The notes under the pieces: model-generated
What the model was told of the DNA's origin: nothing
Databases searched by the model: none
Seen by the model: only the letters and a program-made list of their open reading frames with translations
Source: Azotobacter salinestris
GTDB lineage: Bacteria; Pseudomonadota; Gammaproteobacteria; Pseudomonadales; Pseudomonadaceae
Length of the DNA stretch: 64,000 nt
NCBI RefSeq assembly: GCF_009363155.1
Contig: NZ_CP045302.1
Span: forward strand, 695,001 to 759,000
Reading direction: 5' to 3'
Program-made: the position numbers and the translations under genes
In this document: positions 8,792 to 18,255 of the stretch, piece by piece
How the letters are laid out: each line of letters starts with the position of its first letter
How positions within the stretch are numbered: position 1 is the stretch's first letter

Positions 8792-9199
8792 ATGCACAGC
8801 AAAGCAGTCCTGACCCAGGGCGAGGTCGCGCGGATGCTCGCCGCCGCCCGCAGCGAAGCGCAGAACAACGCCTGGGCCGTGGCCATCGCGGTGGTCGACG
8901 ACGGCGGCCATCCGCTGGCCCTCGAGCGCCTCGACGGCTGCGCCCCGGCGAGCGCCTACATCGCCCTCGAGAAGGCCCGCACCGCCGCCCTCGGCCGTCG
9001 CGAGTCCAAAAGCTACGAAGACATGATCAACAACGGGCGCACCGCCTTCCTCTCCGTGCCGCTGCTCAGCGCCACCCTCGAGGGCGGCGTGCCGGTCGTG
9101 GTCGACGGCCAGGTGGTCGGCGCCGTCGGCGTCTCCGGCGTGCGCGCCGACCAGGACGCCCAGGTGGCCAGGGCCGGCATCCAGGGCGTGGCCGGCTGA
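8792..9199 (+). CDS. glcG: GlcG/HbpS family protein
   Basis: 135-residue protein of the GlcG/HbpS (formerly DUF336) family, conserved next to glycolate oxidase genes. The characteristic parts are visible: AIAVVDDGGHPLALERLDG, SAYIALEKARTAA, and GGVPVVVDGQVVGAVGVSG. The biochemical role is not settled; relatives bind haem or small molecules. It lies 13 bp after glcF and 30 bp before glcB, within the operon. Confidence 0.92.
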   Translation: MHSKAVLTQGEVARMLAAARSEAQNNAWAVAIAVVDDGGHPLALERLDGCAPASAYIALEKARTAALGRRESKSYEDMINNGRTAFLSVPLLSATLEGGVPVVVDGQVVGAVGVSGVRADQDAQVARAGIQGVAG

Positions 9200-9229
9200 A
9201 CGCAATCGAACGAACGAACAGGAGTAGAT

Positions 9230-11407
9230 ATGAACCCGCGCACTTCCCGTCAGCGCCTGCAAGTCGCCGAGGACCTGGCCCGCTTCATCGAAGACGAAGC
9301 GCTGCCCGGCACCGGCCTGGATGCCGCCCGCTTCTGGCAGGGCTTCGACGCCCTGGTCCACGATCTGGCGCCGAAGAACCGCGCCCTGCTCGCCGAGCAC
9401 GACCGCCTGCAGGCCGAGCTGGACGCCTGGCACCGCGCCAACCCCGGCCCGGTGCGCGATCTGGCGGCCTACCGCGCCTTTCTCGAAGGCATCGGCTACC
9501 TGCTGCCGCGTCCGCCGCGGGTGACCGCCAGCACCGCCAGGGTCGACCGCGAGATCGCCGTGCAGGCCGGCCCGCAGCTGGTGGTGCCGGTGTCCAACGC
9601 ACGCTACGCGCTGAACGCCGCCAACGCTCGCTGGGGTAGCCTCTACGACGCGCTCTACGGCACCGACGCCATCGCCGCGGACGACGACCCCGCACCCGGC
9701 ACGGACTACAACCCGCGGCGCGGCGCCCAGGTCATCGCCCGCGCCCGCGCCTTCCTCGACCAGGCCGCACCGCTGGCCCAAGGCTCCCATGCCGAGGCCA
9801 CGGCCTACCGCGTGGTCGACGGCCGGCTGCAGATCGAACTGGGCCAGAGCCGGACCGGCCTCGAGCATCCCGAGCGCTTCGTCGGCTACCAGGGCGCGCC
9901 GGATGTTCCCGACGCGGTCCTGCTGCGCAATCACGGCCTGCACTTCGAGATCCGGATCGACCGCGGCCATCCTATCGGCAAGGACGACGGCGCCGGGATC
10001 AAGGACGTCCTGCTGGAGGCGGCGCTGACCGCCATCATGGACTGCGAGGACTCGGTCGCCGCGGTCGATGCCGAGGACAAGGTGCAGGTCTACCGCAACT
10101 GGCTGGGCCTGATGCAGGGCACCCTGAGCGAGGAGATCGACAAGGGCGGCAAGACCTTCACCCGCCGCCTGAACCCGGACCGCCGCTACCTGAGCGCCGA
10201 CGGCGGGGAACTGACCCTGCCCGGCCGCGCGCTGATGTTCGTGCGCAACGTCGGCCACCTGATGACCAACCCGGCGATCCTCGACGTCGAGGGCCGCGAG
10301 ATCCCCGAGGGCATCCTCGATTGCGTGGTCACCAGCCTCGCCGCCCTGCACGATCTCGAGCGCCGCGGCAACTCGCGCGATGGCTCGATCTACATCGTCA
10401 AGCCGAAGATGCACGGCCCCCACGAGGTGGCCTTTGCCGACGAGCTGTTCGGCCGCGTCGAGGACCTGCTCGGCCTTTCGCGCCACACCCTGAAGATGGG
10501 CATCATGGACGAGGAACGGCGCACCAGCGTCAACCTCGAGGCCTGCATCGGCGCCGCCGCGGCGCGGGTGGCGTTCATCAACACCGGCTTTCTCGACCGT
10601 ACCGGCGACGAGATCCACAGCGCCATGGAAGCCGGCCCGGTGCTGCGCAAGGGCGACATGAAGTCCTCGGCCTGGATCGCCGCCTACGAGCGCAGCAACG
10701 TGCTGACCGGCCTGGCCTGCGGCCTGCGCGGCCGCGCGCAGATCGGCAAGGGCATGTGGGCGATGCCCGACCGCATGGCCGACATGCTCGAACAGAAGAT
10801 CGCCCACCCCAGGGCCGGCGCCAACACCGCCTGGGTGCCCTCGCCGACCGCCGCGACCCTGCACGCCCTGCACTATCATCAGGTCGATGTCGCCGCCGTG
10901 CAGGCCGAGCTGGAGCGGGTGGAGCTGGCTACCGTGCGCGACGAGCTGCTCGACGGCCTGCTCGGCATCCCGGTGGTCGCCGCGCCGCAGTGGAGCGCCG
11001 GGGAGATCCGCGAGGAGCTGGAGAACAACGCCCAGGGCCTGCTCGGCTACGTGGTGCGCTGGGTCGAACAGGGCGTCGGCTGCTCCAAGGTGCCGGACAT
11101 CCACGACGTCGGCCTGATGGAGGACCGCGCCACCCTGCGCATCTCCAGCCAGCACATGGCCAACTGGCTGCGCCACGGCGTGACGAACCGGGAGGAAGTC
11201 ATGGAGGTCCTGCAGCGCATGGCCCGCGTCGTCGACCAGCAGAACGCCGGCGATCCGCTCTACCGTCCGATGGCCGCCGACTTCGAGCGCTCGGTGGCCT
11301 TCCAGGCGGCCTGCGCCCTGGTGTTCAAGGGCTGCGAGCAGCCCAGCGGCTACACCGAACCGCTGTTGCACCAGTACCGCCGCCTCTTCAAGCAGGAGCG
11401 AAGCTGA
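9230..11407 (+). CDS. glcB: Malate synthase G
   Basis: Cytoplasmic malate synthase G (725 residues, typical length) that condenses glyoxylate with acetyl-CoA to malate, so it consumes the product of the GlcDEF oxidase. Recognisable parts are the TIM-barrel active-site segment [16 protein letters not shown], the [16 protein letters not shown] and [22 protein letters not shown] stretches, and [18 protein letters not shown]. It is the last gene of the operon; a hairpin follows within 10 bp. Confidence 0.97.
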   Translation: MNPRTSRQRLQVAEDLARFIEDEALPGTGLDAARFWQGFDALVHDLAPKNRALLAEHDRLQAELDAWHRANPGPVRDLAAYRAFLEGIGYLLPRPPRVTASTARVDREIAVQAGPQLVVPVSNARYALNAANARWGSLYDALYGTDAIAADDDPAPGTDYNPRRGAQVIARARAFLDQAAPLAQGSHAEATAYRVVDGRLQIELGQSRTGLEHPERFVGYQGAPDVPDAVLLRNHGLHFEIRIDRGHPIGKDDGAGIKDVLLEAALTAIMDCEDSVAAVDAEDKVQVYRNWLGLMQGTLSEEIDKGGKTFTRRLNPDRRYLSADGGELTLPGRALMFVRNVGHLMTNPAILDVEGREIPEGILDCVVTSLAALHDLERRGNSRDGSIYIVKPKMHGPHEVAFADELFGRVEDLLGLSRHTLKMGIMDEERRTSVNLEACIGAAAARVAFINTGFLDRTGDEIHSAMEAGPVLRKGDMKSSAWIAAYERSNVLTGLACGLRGRAQIGKGMWAMPDRMADMLEQKIAHPRAGANTAWVPSPTAATLHALHYHQVDVAAVQAELERVELATVRDELLDGLLGIPVVAAPQWSAGEIREELENNAQGLLGYVVRWVEQGVGCSKVPDIHDVGLMEDRATLRISSQHMANWLRHGVTNREEVMEVLQRMARVVDQQNAGDPLYRPMAADFERSVAFQAACALVFKGCEQPSGYTEPLLHQYRRLFKQERS

Positions 11408-11413
11408 GCCCCG

Positions 11414-11442
11414 GCCCGCGAGGCGCCGTGCGCTTCGCGGGC
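11414..11442. terminator. Possible bidirectional terminator between glcB and fadD
   Basis: GCCCGCGA and TCGCGGGC form a perfect 8-bp stem around a 13-base loop, placed between two convergent genes. There is no U-run, so the terminator role is inferred from position. Confidence 0.4.
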
Positions 11443-11449
11443 TCGCCCG

Positions 11450-13138
11450 CTACGCCCCGACCGGCTTGCCCTGCGCCTGGTCACGCAGTTCGCGGCGCAG
11501 GATCTTGCCGACGTTGGTGGTCGGCAGGCGGTCGCGGAACTCGATGTATTTCGGGCGCTTGTAGCCGGTGAGGTTGGCGTGCATGTGGCGCATCACCTGC
11601 TCTTCGGTGAGGGTCGCGCCGGGCTTGACCACCACGAAGACCTTGATGGCCTCGCCGGTGCGCTCGTCGGGCACACCGACGGCGGCGCATTGCAGCACGC
11701 CCGGCAGGCTGGCGAGCACGTCCTCCAGCTCGTTGGGATAGACGTTGAAGCCGGACACCAGAATCATGTCCTTCTTGCGGTCGACGATGCGCAGGTAGCC
11801 GTCGGGCTCGATCACCGCGACATCGCCGGTGCGCAGCCAGCCGTCGGCATCGAGCACCTCGGCGGTGGCCTCGGGGTTCTGCCAGTAGCCCTTCATCACC
11901 TGCGGCCCCTTCACCCAGAGTTCGCCGCTGCTGCCGGGCGGCAGTTCGTTGCCCTCCTCGTCGAGCACCTTGCACAGGGTCGAGGCCAACGGCATGCCGA
12001 TGGTGCCGGGGCGGATGTGGCCATAGGGGTTGCCGGAAACCACTGGGCTGGCCTCGGTCAGGCCATAGCCTTCGAGAACCTCGCAGCCGGTGACGCTCTT
12101 CCAGCACTCGGCGCTGGCCTGCTGCAGGGCCATGCCGCCGGACAGGGTCAGCTTCAGCGTGGAGAAGTCCAGGCGGCGGAAGCCCTCGTCATGGCACAGC
12201 GCGGCGAACAGGGTGTTGAGGCCGACGAACCCCGTGAACCGCCATTTCGACAGCTCGCGAACCATGCCCGGCAAATCGCGCGGATCGGTGATCAGCAGGT
12301 TGTGGTTGCCGAGGAGCGTCATCGCCATGCAGTGCAGGGTGAAGGCGTAGATGTGGTAGAGCGGCAGCGGCGCAATCAGGATTTCGCAGCCCTCGCCCAG
12401 GACGCCGCCGACCAGCGCCCGGCACTGCAGCATGTTGGCCACCAGGTTGCGGTGGGTGAGCATGGCGCCCTTGGGCGTGCCGGTGGTGCCGCCGGTGTAT
12501 TGCAGCACGGCGACGTCGTCGGGCGCCGTCTCGAACTCGCGCAGCGTCCGCTGGCGTCCCTGGTTCAGGGCATCGGTGAACTTGAGCGCCTGCGGCAGGT
12601 GGTAGGCCGGCACCAGGCGCTTGACGTGGCGCACCACGGCGTTGACCAGTACGCCCCTGAGCGGCGGCAGCAGGTCGCCAACCTCGGCGATCACCACGTG
12701 GCGGATGCCGGTCCGCGGCAGGACCTCCTCGACCAGATGGGCCTTGTTGGCCAGGCAGACGAGGGCCTTGGCCCCGGAGTCGTTGAACTGGTGCTGCATC
12801 TCCCGGGCGGTGTACAGCGGGTTGGTGTTGACCACGATCAGCCCGGCGCGCAGGGCGCCGAACACTGCCACCGGATATTGCAGCAGGTTGGGCAACTGCA
12901 CGGCGATGCGGTCGCCCGGCTGCAGCCCTTCCAGTCCCTGCAGGAAGGCGGCGAAGGCGCCGGACAGCTCGTACAGCTCGCCGTAGCTCAGGGTCCGCCC
13001 GAGGTTGCTGAACGCCGGCCGGTCGGCGAAGCGCTGGCAGGAGGCTTTCAGCACGGCGGGGATGTTGGGATACAGATCGGGATCGATTTCGCGAACGAGG
13101 CCGGCGGGATACTTGTCCTTCCAGAAGTTCTCGATCAT
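11450..13138 (-). CDS. fadD: Long-chain fatty acid--CoA ligase, FadD type
   Basis: ATP-dependent acyl-CoA synthetase that activates fatty acids for beta-oxidation, 562 residues, collinear with Pseudomonas FadD1/FadD2. The AMP-binding signature YTGGTTGTPKGAM, the GYGLTEASP motif and the fatty-acyl-CoA synthetase signature DGWLRTGDVAVIEPDGY followed by RKKDMILVSGFNVYPNELE are all visible. The start at 13138 gives the family N-terminus MIENFWKDKYPAG; the open frame to 13342 is not homologous. A single copy is present here, where P. aeruginosa has fadD1 and fadD2 in tandem. Confidence 0.95.
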   Translation of the reverse strand: MIENFWKDKYPAGLVREIDPDLYPNIPAVLKASCQRFADRPAFSNLGRTLSYGELYELSGAFAAFLQGLEGLQPGDRIAVQLPNLLQYPVAVFGALRAGLIVVNTNPLYTAREMQHQFNDSGAKALVCLANKAHLVEEVLPRTGIRHVVIAEVGDLLPPLRGVLVNAVVRHVKRLVPAYHLPQALKFTDALNQGRQRTLREFETAPDDVAVLQYTGGTTGTPKGAMLTHRNLVANMLQCRALVGGVLGEGCEILIAPLPLYHIYAFTLHCMAMTLLGNHNLLITDPRDLPGMVRELSKWRFTGFVGLNTLFAALCHDEGFRRLDFSTLKLTLSGGMALQQASAECWKSVTGCEVLEGYGLTEASPVVSGNPYGHIRPGTIGMPLASTLCKVLDEEGNELPPGSSGELWVKGPQVMKGYWQNPEATAEVLDADGWLRTGDVAVIEPDGYLRIVDRKKDMILVSGFNVYPNELEDVLASLPGVLQCAAVGVPDERTGEAIKVFVVVKPGATLTEEQVMRHMHANLTGYKRPKYIEFRDRLPTTNVGKILRRELRDQAQGKPVGA

Positions 13139-13443
13139 GCAACGACTACTCCATGCATTGGCGCAGGTTGGATTCTTATTGTCCGCTGGCAGACAAGCGT
13201 CCCGAGAGTAGCAGGCCCGGCAGGCCCTCCGGAAGGCTCGTGCGCCCCGGGCGCCATCCTGCCGGACGGACATTTCCGGCACGCACGGCCCGGCTGCGCA
13301 CGAATCGGCGCCGGTTCCCGTGAAAAGCCCGGCGCCCGGCACTACAATGCGGGCTTTTCCGCAACGCCCCCCGGTCTTCCCGCTCCCATCGCCCCGATCG
13401 GGACTCTCTTTCTCCCTTAATAGATGAATACCAAGGAAACTGC
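13139..13443 (+). promoter_or_regulatory. Divergent promoter region between fadD and phaJ
   Basis: 305 bp without a gene. A possible sigma70 promoter for phaJ is GTGAAA at 13320-13325, a 17-bp spacer, and TACAAT at 13343-13348. The -10 is enclosed by a perfect 9-bp inverted repeat, AAAAGCCCG (13323-13331) and CGGGCTTTT (13350-13358), which could be an operator or a short hairpin. No fadD promoter stands out. Confidence 0.4.
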
Positions 13444-13914
13444 ATGAGCCAGGTTACCAACGTTCCCTACGGCGATCTCGAAGTTGGCCAGAAGGCCAGC
13501 TACAGCAAGACCGTGGAGGAAAAGGACATCCAGCTGTTCGCCGCCCTCTCCGGCGACCACAACCCGGTACACCTGGACCCCGAGTTCGCCGCACGCAGCC
13601 CGTACAAGGAGCGTATCGCCCACGGCATGTTCAGCGGCGCGCTGATCAGCGCCGCGGTGGCCTGCACCATGCCCGGCCCGGGCACCATCTACCTCGGCCA
13701 GACCATGCAGTTCACCCGCGCGGTGAAGCTCGGCGACACCCTCACCGTGCGCCTGGAAATCCTCGAGAAGCTGCCCAAGTTCCGCGTGCGCATCGCCACC
13801 CGCGTCTACAACCAGCATGACGAGCTGGTGGTCGACGGCGAGGCGGAAATCCTCGCTCCGCGCCGTCAGCAGACCGTCGAACTGACCCAGCTGCCGCCGA
13901 TCAGCATCGGCTGA
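13444..13914 (+). CDS. phaJ: (R)-specific enoyl-CoA hydratase, MaoC family (PhaJ4-like)
   Basis: 156-residue hot-dog fold hydratase that converts trans-2-enoyl-CoA to (R)-3-hydroxyacyl-CoA, linking beta-oxidation to polyhydroxyalkanoate synthesis in pseudomonads. The hydratase 2 motif is intact with catalytic D38 and H43 in GDHNPVHLD, followed by RIAHGMFSGALIS. Overall the sequence follows PhaJ4. It is divergent from the acyl-CoA ligase, which would provide its substrate. A narrower role in fatty acid degradation alone is possible. Confidence 0.85.
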   Translation: MSQVTNVPYGDLEVGQKASYSKTVEEKDIQLFAALSGDHNPVHLDPEFAARSPYKERIAHGMFSGALISAAVACTMPGPGTIYLGQTMQFTRAVKLGDTLTVRLEILEKLPKFRVRIATRVYNQHDELVVDGEAEILAPRRQQTVELTQLPPISIG

Positions 13915-14076
13915 TCGCGCTCCCCGGCTCCGTCGCCACGGCGGGGCCATCCTCCCTGTCCCGGCCCGGCCGGGCGCCCCCTGGACGAGCCCCTCGCCAG
14001 ATGCGCTGCCAGCTGCTTGAATGATCCGGCCCGCCGGATCGGCGGCCGTCTCCGCACAGCAGAAGGAAGGTTCGCC

Positions 14077-15315
14077 ATGAAGATCGTCAATGCCCGCCTG
14101 CGCGGCCGTGAAGGCCTCCACCGCATCGAACTGGACGGCGCGCGCATCGCCGCCATAGCCGCGCAACCGGCGCCGGCCGACGCCGGCGGCGACGAGCTGG
14201 ACGCCACCGGCAACCTGGTGGTGCCGCCCTTCGTCGAGCCGCATATCCACCTGGATGCCACCCTCACCGCCGGCGAACCGGCGTGGAACATGAGCGGCAC
14301 CCTGTTCGAGGGCATCGAGCGCTGGGCCGAGCGCAAGGCGCTGGTCACCCACGAGGACACCAAGACCCGGGCGAAGAAGGCCATCGACATGCTGGTCGAG
14401 CACGGCATCCAGCACGTCCGCACCCATGTCGACGTCACCGACCCGACGCTGGCCGCGCTCAAGGCGATGCTCAAGGTGCGCGAGGAAACCCGCCAGTTGA
14501 TCGACCTGCAGATCGTCGCCTTCCCCCAGGAGGGCATCGAGTCCTACAAGGGCGGCCGCGAGCTGATGGCCGAGGCGATCGCCCTGGGCGCCGACGTGGT
14601 CGGCGGCATCCCGCACTTCGAGAACACCCGCGAACAGGGGGTCAGCTCGATCAAATTCCTCATGGACCTGGCCGAGCGCACCGGCTGCCTGGTCGACGTG
14701 CACTGCGACGAGACCGACGACCCGCAGTCGCGCTTTCTCGAGGTGCTCGCCGAGGAGGCGCGGGTGCGCGACATGGGCGAGCGGGTCACCGCCAGCCACA
14801 CCACGGCCATGGGCTCCTGGGACAACGCCTACTGCTCCAAGCTGTTCCGCCTGCTGAAGCTGTCGCGGATCAACTTCGTCTCCTGCCCGACCGAGAGCAT
14901 CCATCTGCAGGGGCGCTTCGACACCTATCCCAAGCGCCGCGGCCTGACCCGGGTCGCCGAACTGGACCGTGCCGGGCTGAACGTCTGCTTCGGCCAGGAC
15001 TCCATCGTCGATCCCTGGTACCCGCTGGGCAACGGCAACATCCTGCGCATCCTCGAGGCCGGCCTGCACATCTGCCACATGCTCGGCTACGCCGACCTGC
15101 AGCGCGCCCTCGACCTGATCACCGGGCACAGCGCCAGGACGCTGCACCTGGGCGAGCGCTACGGTCTGGAGGTGGGGCGACCTGCCAACCTTCTGATCCT
15201 CTCGGCGGCCAGCGACTACGAGATGCTGCGCAGCCAGGGTCACGCCCTGGTCTCCATCCGTCACGGGGAAGTGCTGATGCGCCGCACGCCGGCGCGGATA
15301 GAGCGCTATAGCTGA
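14077..15315 (+). CDS. codA: Cytosine deaminase
   Basis: Amidohydrolase-superfamily cytosine deaminase (cytosine to uracil and ammonia), 412 residues against about 427 in E. coli. Metal and catalytic residues can be placed as H56 and H58 (EPHIHLD), H209 and E212 (HCDETDD), H241 (ASHTTAMG) and D308 (GQDSIVDPW). AAGGAAGG stands just before the ATG at 14077, which decides the start over the upstream in-frame codon. There is no codB permease next to it, so the gene stands alone here. Confidence 0.93.
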   Translation: MKIVNARLRGREGLHRIELDGARIAAIAAQPAPADAGGDELDATGNLVVPPFVEPHIHLDATLTAGEPAWNMSGTLFEGIERWAERKALVTHEDTKTRAKKAIDMLVEHGIQHVRTHVDVTDPTLAALKAMLKVREETRQLIDLQIVAFPQEGIESYKGGRELMAEAIALGADVVGGIPHFENTREQGVSSIKFLMDLAERTGCLVDVHCDETDDPQSRFLEVLAEEARVRDMGERVTASHTTAMGSWDNAYCSKLFRLLKLSRINFVSCPTESIHLQGRFDTYPKRRGLTRVAELDRAGLNVCFGQDSIVDPWYPLGNGNILRILEAGLHICHMLGYADLQRALDLITGHSARTLHLGERYGLEVGRPANLLILSAASDYEMLRSQGHALVSIRHGEVLMRRTPARIERYS

Positions 15316-15489
15316 ATCGCCGCGACGGCTCCCGGCAGCACTGCCTGGACGCACGAACGGATGACGCAGGTGAGGCTCGCTTGCGTCGCCGTGCCGGAGG
15401 TGGCGGAAAGAGGAAAAATTCGGGCAAAAAAAATGGGCGACTATTGTCGCCCGAAAGTGCCTTGCGTGCTCTGAATCCGAAGGACTCTA

Positions 15490-15600
15490 TTACTTGCGTT
15501 TTTGCGCGTCCTTCCAGATGAAATAACCGAATCCGCCAGCGAAAATGACTGCACCTGCCACAACCGCTATTCCTGCCAAGACCACTTCATCGAAAAACAT
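15490..15600 (-). CDS. ccoM: cbb3-type cytochrome oxidase small subunit CcoM
   Basis: 36-residue single-pass membrane protein, starting MFFDEVVLAGIAVVAGAV and ending in FIWKDAQKRK. It matches CcoM, the small subunit found in the P. stutzeri cbb3 oxidase, where it helps assembly and stability of the complex in the inner membrane. One transmembrane helix (about residues 6-29) is followed by a charged C-terminus. GAGGAGG lies 6 bases upstream of the ATG. The gene is far from the ccoNOPQ operon, as is usual for ccoM, and an Anr/FNR box lies upstream. Confidence 0.9.
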   Translation of the reverse strand: MFFDEVVLAGIAVVAGAVIFAGGFGYFIWKDAQKRK

Positions 15601-15668
15601 GATTGGCCTCCTCTTCACTGTTGGTCTCTCCGATGGCTTCAAGGTAACTGCAGCGACGGTGGGAAAAA

Positions 15669-15682
15669 TTGATCGGGGTCAA
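15669..15682 (-). promoter_or_regulatory. Anr/FNR box upstream of ccoM
   Basis: TTGAT-CGGG-GTCAA differs by one base from the Anr/FNR consensus TTGATnnnnATCAA. On the minus strand a possible -10 hexamer TACCTT (15641-15646) places the transcription start near 15634, so the box would be centred about 41 bp upstream, the usual position for activation. Low-oxygen induction of ccoM is the expected result. Confidence 0.75.
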
Positions 15683-15737
15683 TATCGCTTGATAGTTGCC
15701 GAACGGCCTGGCGAGGGACTGACATGGATCAATCTAG

Positions 15738-16004
15738 GTGCGGCGGGAGGTCGCGGTTGGCGCGGCTTTCAACCTTTTCAAAGTTGCCGGAGATAAAACC
15801 TCAACATGCGCATGGAATTATTCAGGCCAGCCTTGGGGAAATAAAAAATTCATCATGTATGCCACGTGCGCTATTACATATGACTTCGCCAGTAACTGGC
15901 CATTAATTCGATCTGAATACAAGCCGGTTGTGCAACGGCAGGACTCGACGAAAAACATCTCTCGAGCAGATGCATATATGAAGAAACTTTCTTATAGGGT
16001 GTGA
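15738..16004 (+). CDS. Possible 88-codon frame in an AT-rich patch
   Basis: Frame starting with GTG in DNA that turns abruptly AT-rich from about 15790 to 16000. I do not recognise the product; it contains an aromatic-rich stretch (CAWNYSGQPWGNKKFIMYATC) that looks like protein rather than noise. It may be a gene remnant or recently acquired DNA. The rest of the 15601-16144 interval holds the ccoM promoter on its left side and nothing else that I can support. Confidence 0.2.
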   Translation: MRREVAVGAAFNLFKVAGDKTSTCAWNYSGQPWGNKKFIMYATCAITYDFASNWPLIRSEYKPVVQRQDSTKNISRADAYMKKLSYRV

Positions 16005-16144
16005 AGGACCGTGAAGAGGCTGTCGCAGAGCGGTGGCGACGATGTGGTGCCCGCATGGGCGCCGGGCCGCTTTCGGACAGGCCGGCCGATTCGCTGCCGG
16101 CCGTCGGCAGACCATGCCCCCGCCCTTGCGGCAGGGGTGGCCCT

Positions 16145-16960
16145 TCAGAGCAGCGCCAGCAGGCTGCGGGTCTTGTCGATGGCGATCCTGGCGCGCTCGA
16201 GGGCACCGACGCCCTGTTCGAGCAACTGGCGGGTGGGAATTTCCAGACTGAGCGGCAGGTTCGCCGGCAGGGTGCGCAGCAGGCCGGACAGATCGCAGTC
16301 GCCGTCACCGGGGAAGCGTCGCTCGTTGCGTGCCTGACGCAGGATTTCCTCCATGTCGTCCGGGCGCGGCCCGGCCACATCGCACAGCTGGGCATAGCGG
16401 ATGCGTGCCGGATCGAGCCGTGCCAAGTCTTCCAGGCGCGATCCGGAGCGGTCGAAGTGGAAGGCGTCGACCAGCACGCAGCCGTTGACGCGCCCGGCGT
16501 TCTCCATGATGCGCATGGCCTGGGCCAGGTCCCGGGCGTCGGTCCAGGGCATGAACTCCAGGTGCGGATAAAGTCCGAAGCCGGCCGCGAGGTCGCAGAA
16601 GGCCGCGAAGTTGTCGGTCAATCGCGCCTCGTCGGGGTCGTTGCCGGCCACCAGCACCGCGCAGGCACCCAGTTCGGCGCCGGCGGCGAGGATCGGCTCG
16701 AACTCGGCGACGTTGGCCTCCGGCTTGAGGCGCAGGATCTCGATGTCGAATACCTGGATGCCGGTATCGCGCAGGCGCGCCAGGGTCTGCCGGCGCAGGC
16801 CGGCATCGGCGACCAGCGGGAAGTGGTGCTCCTCGGCGGTGGCCGGCACCAGGCGCAGGCCGACGTGGCTGTAGCCGGCGCGGGCAGCCACCTCCACCAT
16901 CTCGGGCGGGGACAGTTCGAGCACGGTCAGGGCGGCCAGGGAAAGGATGCGTTCGCTCAT
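16145..16960 (-). CDS. Sugar phosphate isomerase/epimerase-like TIM-barrel protein
   Basis: 271-residue protein of the AP-endonuclease-2-like (xylose isomerase-like) TIM-barrel family. Metal-binding positions are suggested by DIEILRLKP, HLEFMPWTDAR (E), LVDAFHFDRSG (D and H) and LSLEIPTR (E). Members isomerise, epimerise or dehydrate sugars and polyols. It lies 11 bp after the Gfo/Idh/MocA gene and near a carboxylate transporter, so it probably acts in the catabolism of one carbohydrate-derived acid or polyol. The exact substrate cannot be given. Confidence 0.8.
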   Translation of the reverse strand: MSERILSLAALTVLELSPPEMVEVAARAGYSHVGLRLVPATAEEHHFPLVADAGLRRQTLARLRDTGIQVFDIEILRLKPEANVAEFEPILAAGAELGACAVLVAGNDPDEARLTDNFAAFCDLAAGFGLYPHLEFMPWTDARDLAQAMRIMENAGRVNGCVLVDAFHFDRSGSRLEDLARLDPARIRYAQLCDVAGPRPDDMEEILRQARNERRFPGDGDCDLSGLLRTLPANLPLSLEIPTRQLLEQGVGALERARIAIDKTRSLLALL

Positions 16961-16971
16961 GGCGGATCTCT

Positions 16972-18030
16972 TCAGGGTGCGGAAATGACGTGGGGCGAGC
17001 AGGCGCGACCGGTTTCGGCGGCCTCGCGGATGGCTTCGATCAGCGCCAGGGTGTTGCCGGCATCGACGGCATCGACCAGCGGCACCACCTCGCCGCGGGC
17101 GACCCGGACGAAGTGCTGCAACTGCAGGCGCAGGGCCTCGCCCGGCTGGAAGGCCTCCAGGGTCTGCAGCAGCGGCTGGTGCCAGCCGGCGCCGGGCTCG
17201 GCGTAGTGCCAGCGCCAAAGCTGCGGGATGCTCAGCGCGCCGCGGGTGCCGGCCAGCAGGTAACAGGGCTGGTCGGCCTGACGCGGATAGATCGGGTTTT
17301 CGCCGGAATCCAGCTCCCAGCTCCAGGGCGCGGTCACCGCATCGGAGCCGGTCAGGGTGCCGAGGGCGCCGTTGGCGAAGCGCAGCAGCACCGCCGCGCT
17401 GTCCTCGTTGGCGAAGCCGCGCACGCCGTTGCCGGTGATCGCCTGCACCTCGCTGACTTCGCCGCACAGGTGGCGCAGCAGGTCGAGGTCGTGGATCAGG
17501 TTGGTCAGCAGCATCCCGGCGCCCGGCTCGCGCCGCCAAGGGGTGTCGAAATAGCTGTCCGGCTTCTGCAGCTGCCACAGCGCGGTGACCGTGGTCAGCC
17601 GGCCGAGGCTGCCGCTGCGGATCAGTTCGCGGGCGCGGACGATCAGCGGGTTGTGCCGGCGGTGGTGGCCGACCAGCACCGGCACGCCGGCCCCCGCGGC
17701 GGCGGCGACCAGCTCACGAACCTCGTCCAGGTGCACGCCGACCGGCTTCTCCAACAGCACCGGCACGCCGGCGGCGATGCACTCCAGCGCCGTGCCGACG
17801 TGCAGGCTGTTGGGGTTGGCGACGATGGCTGCCTGCGGGCGGACCTCGGCGAGCATCTGCCGGTGGTCGGCGAAATGCGGCACCGCGCATCCGGCGGCGA
17901 AGGCCGCGGCCTGCGGGCCCGGATCGGCCACGGCGCAGAGCCGGGCCTCGGGCAGGTCCTCGAGATGCTGGTGATGCTGGCATCCCATGACGCCGGCACC
18001 GATCAGGGCGATGCGAAGCGGCTCGGTCAA
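16972..18030 (-). CDS. Gfo/Idh/MocA family NAD(P)-dependent oxidoreductase
   Basis: 352-residue dehydrogenase with an N-terminal Rossmann fold (GAGVMG, residues 11-16) and the family motif EKP at 94-96, where the lysine is catalytic. The C-terminal half is the GFO_IDH_MocA substrate domain. The start codon is TTG at 18030, supported by AGAGGA 7 bases upstream; no ATG is available in frame before the fold begins. It is followed closely by the TIM-barrel isomerase, and both are flanked by the IclR regulator, suggesting one catabolic unit. Confidence 0.85.
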   Translation of the reverse strand: MTEPLRIALIGAGVMGCQHHQHLEDLPEARLCAVADPGPQAAAFAAGCAVPHFADHRQMLAEVRPQAAIVANPNSLHVGTALECIAAGVPVLLEKPVGVHLDEVRELVAAAAGAGVPVLVGHHRRHNPLIVRARELIRSGSLGRLTTVTALWQLQKPDSYFDTPWRREPGAGMLLTNLIHDLDLLRHLCGEVSEVQAITGNGVRGFANEDSAAVLLRFANGALGTLTGSDAVTAPWSWELDSGENPIYPRQADQPCYLLAGTRGALSIPQLWRWHYAEPGAGWHQPLLQTLEAFQPGEALRLQLQHFVRVARGEVVPLVDAVDAGNTLALIEAIREAAETGRACSPHVISAP

Positions 18031-18255
18031 GGTTGCGTCCTCTTGTTGTCATGGGCGGAAAACCGGTGCCTGGAGTGGGAACCGGGCTTTGGAATCCGCA
18101 ATGCGGATAAAATAGAATCAAGTTCCATTTATCTGCAATACGCAACGGACAAAGCCGTGCGCTCAGCGCACGCTCATGATCGACAAGGGAGAACCAGGCA
18201 GGCCCGACTCGGCAGTGCAGCCGCAGCGGAACTGCCGGAGGTGGGGGAGCAGGGA

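Noticed and set aside
8771-11371. An 866-codon minus-strand frame opposite glcB
   Set aside because: Product is alanine-, glycine- and histidine-rich noise typical of antisense frames in high-GC genes; glcB on the other strand is unmistakable.
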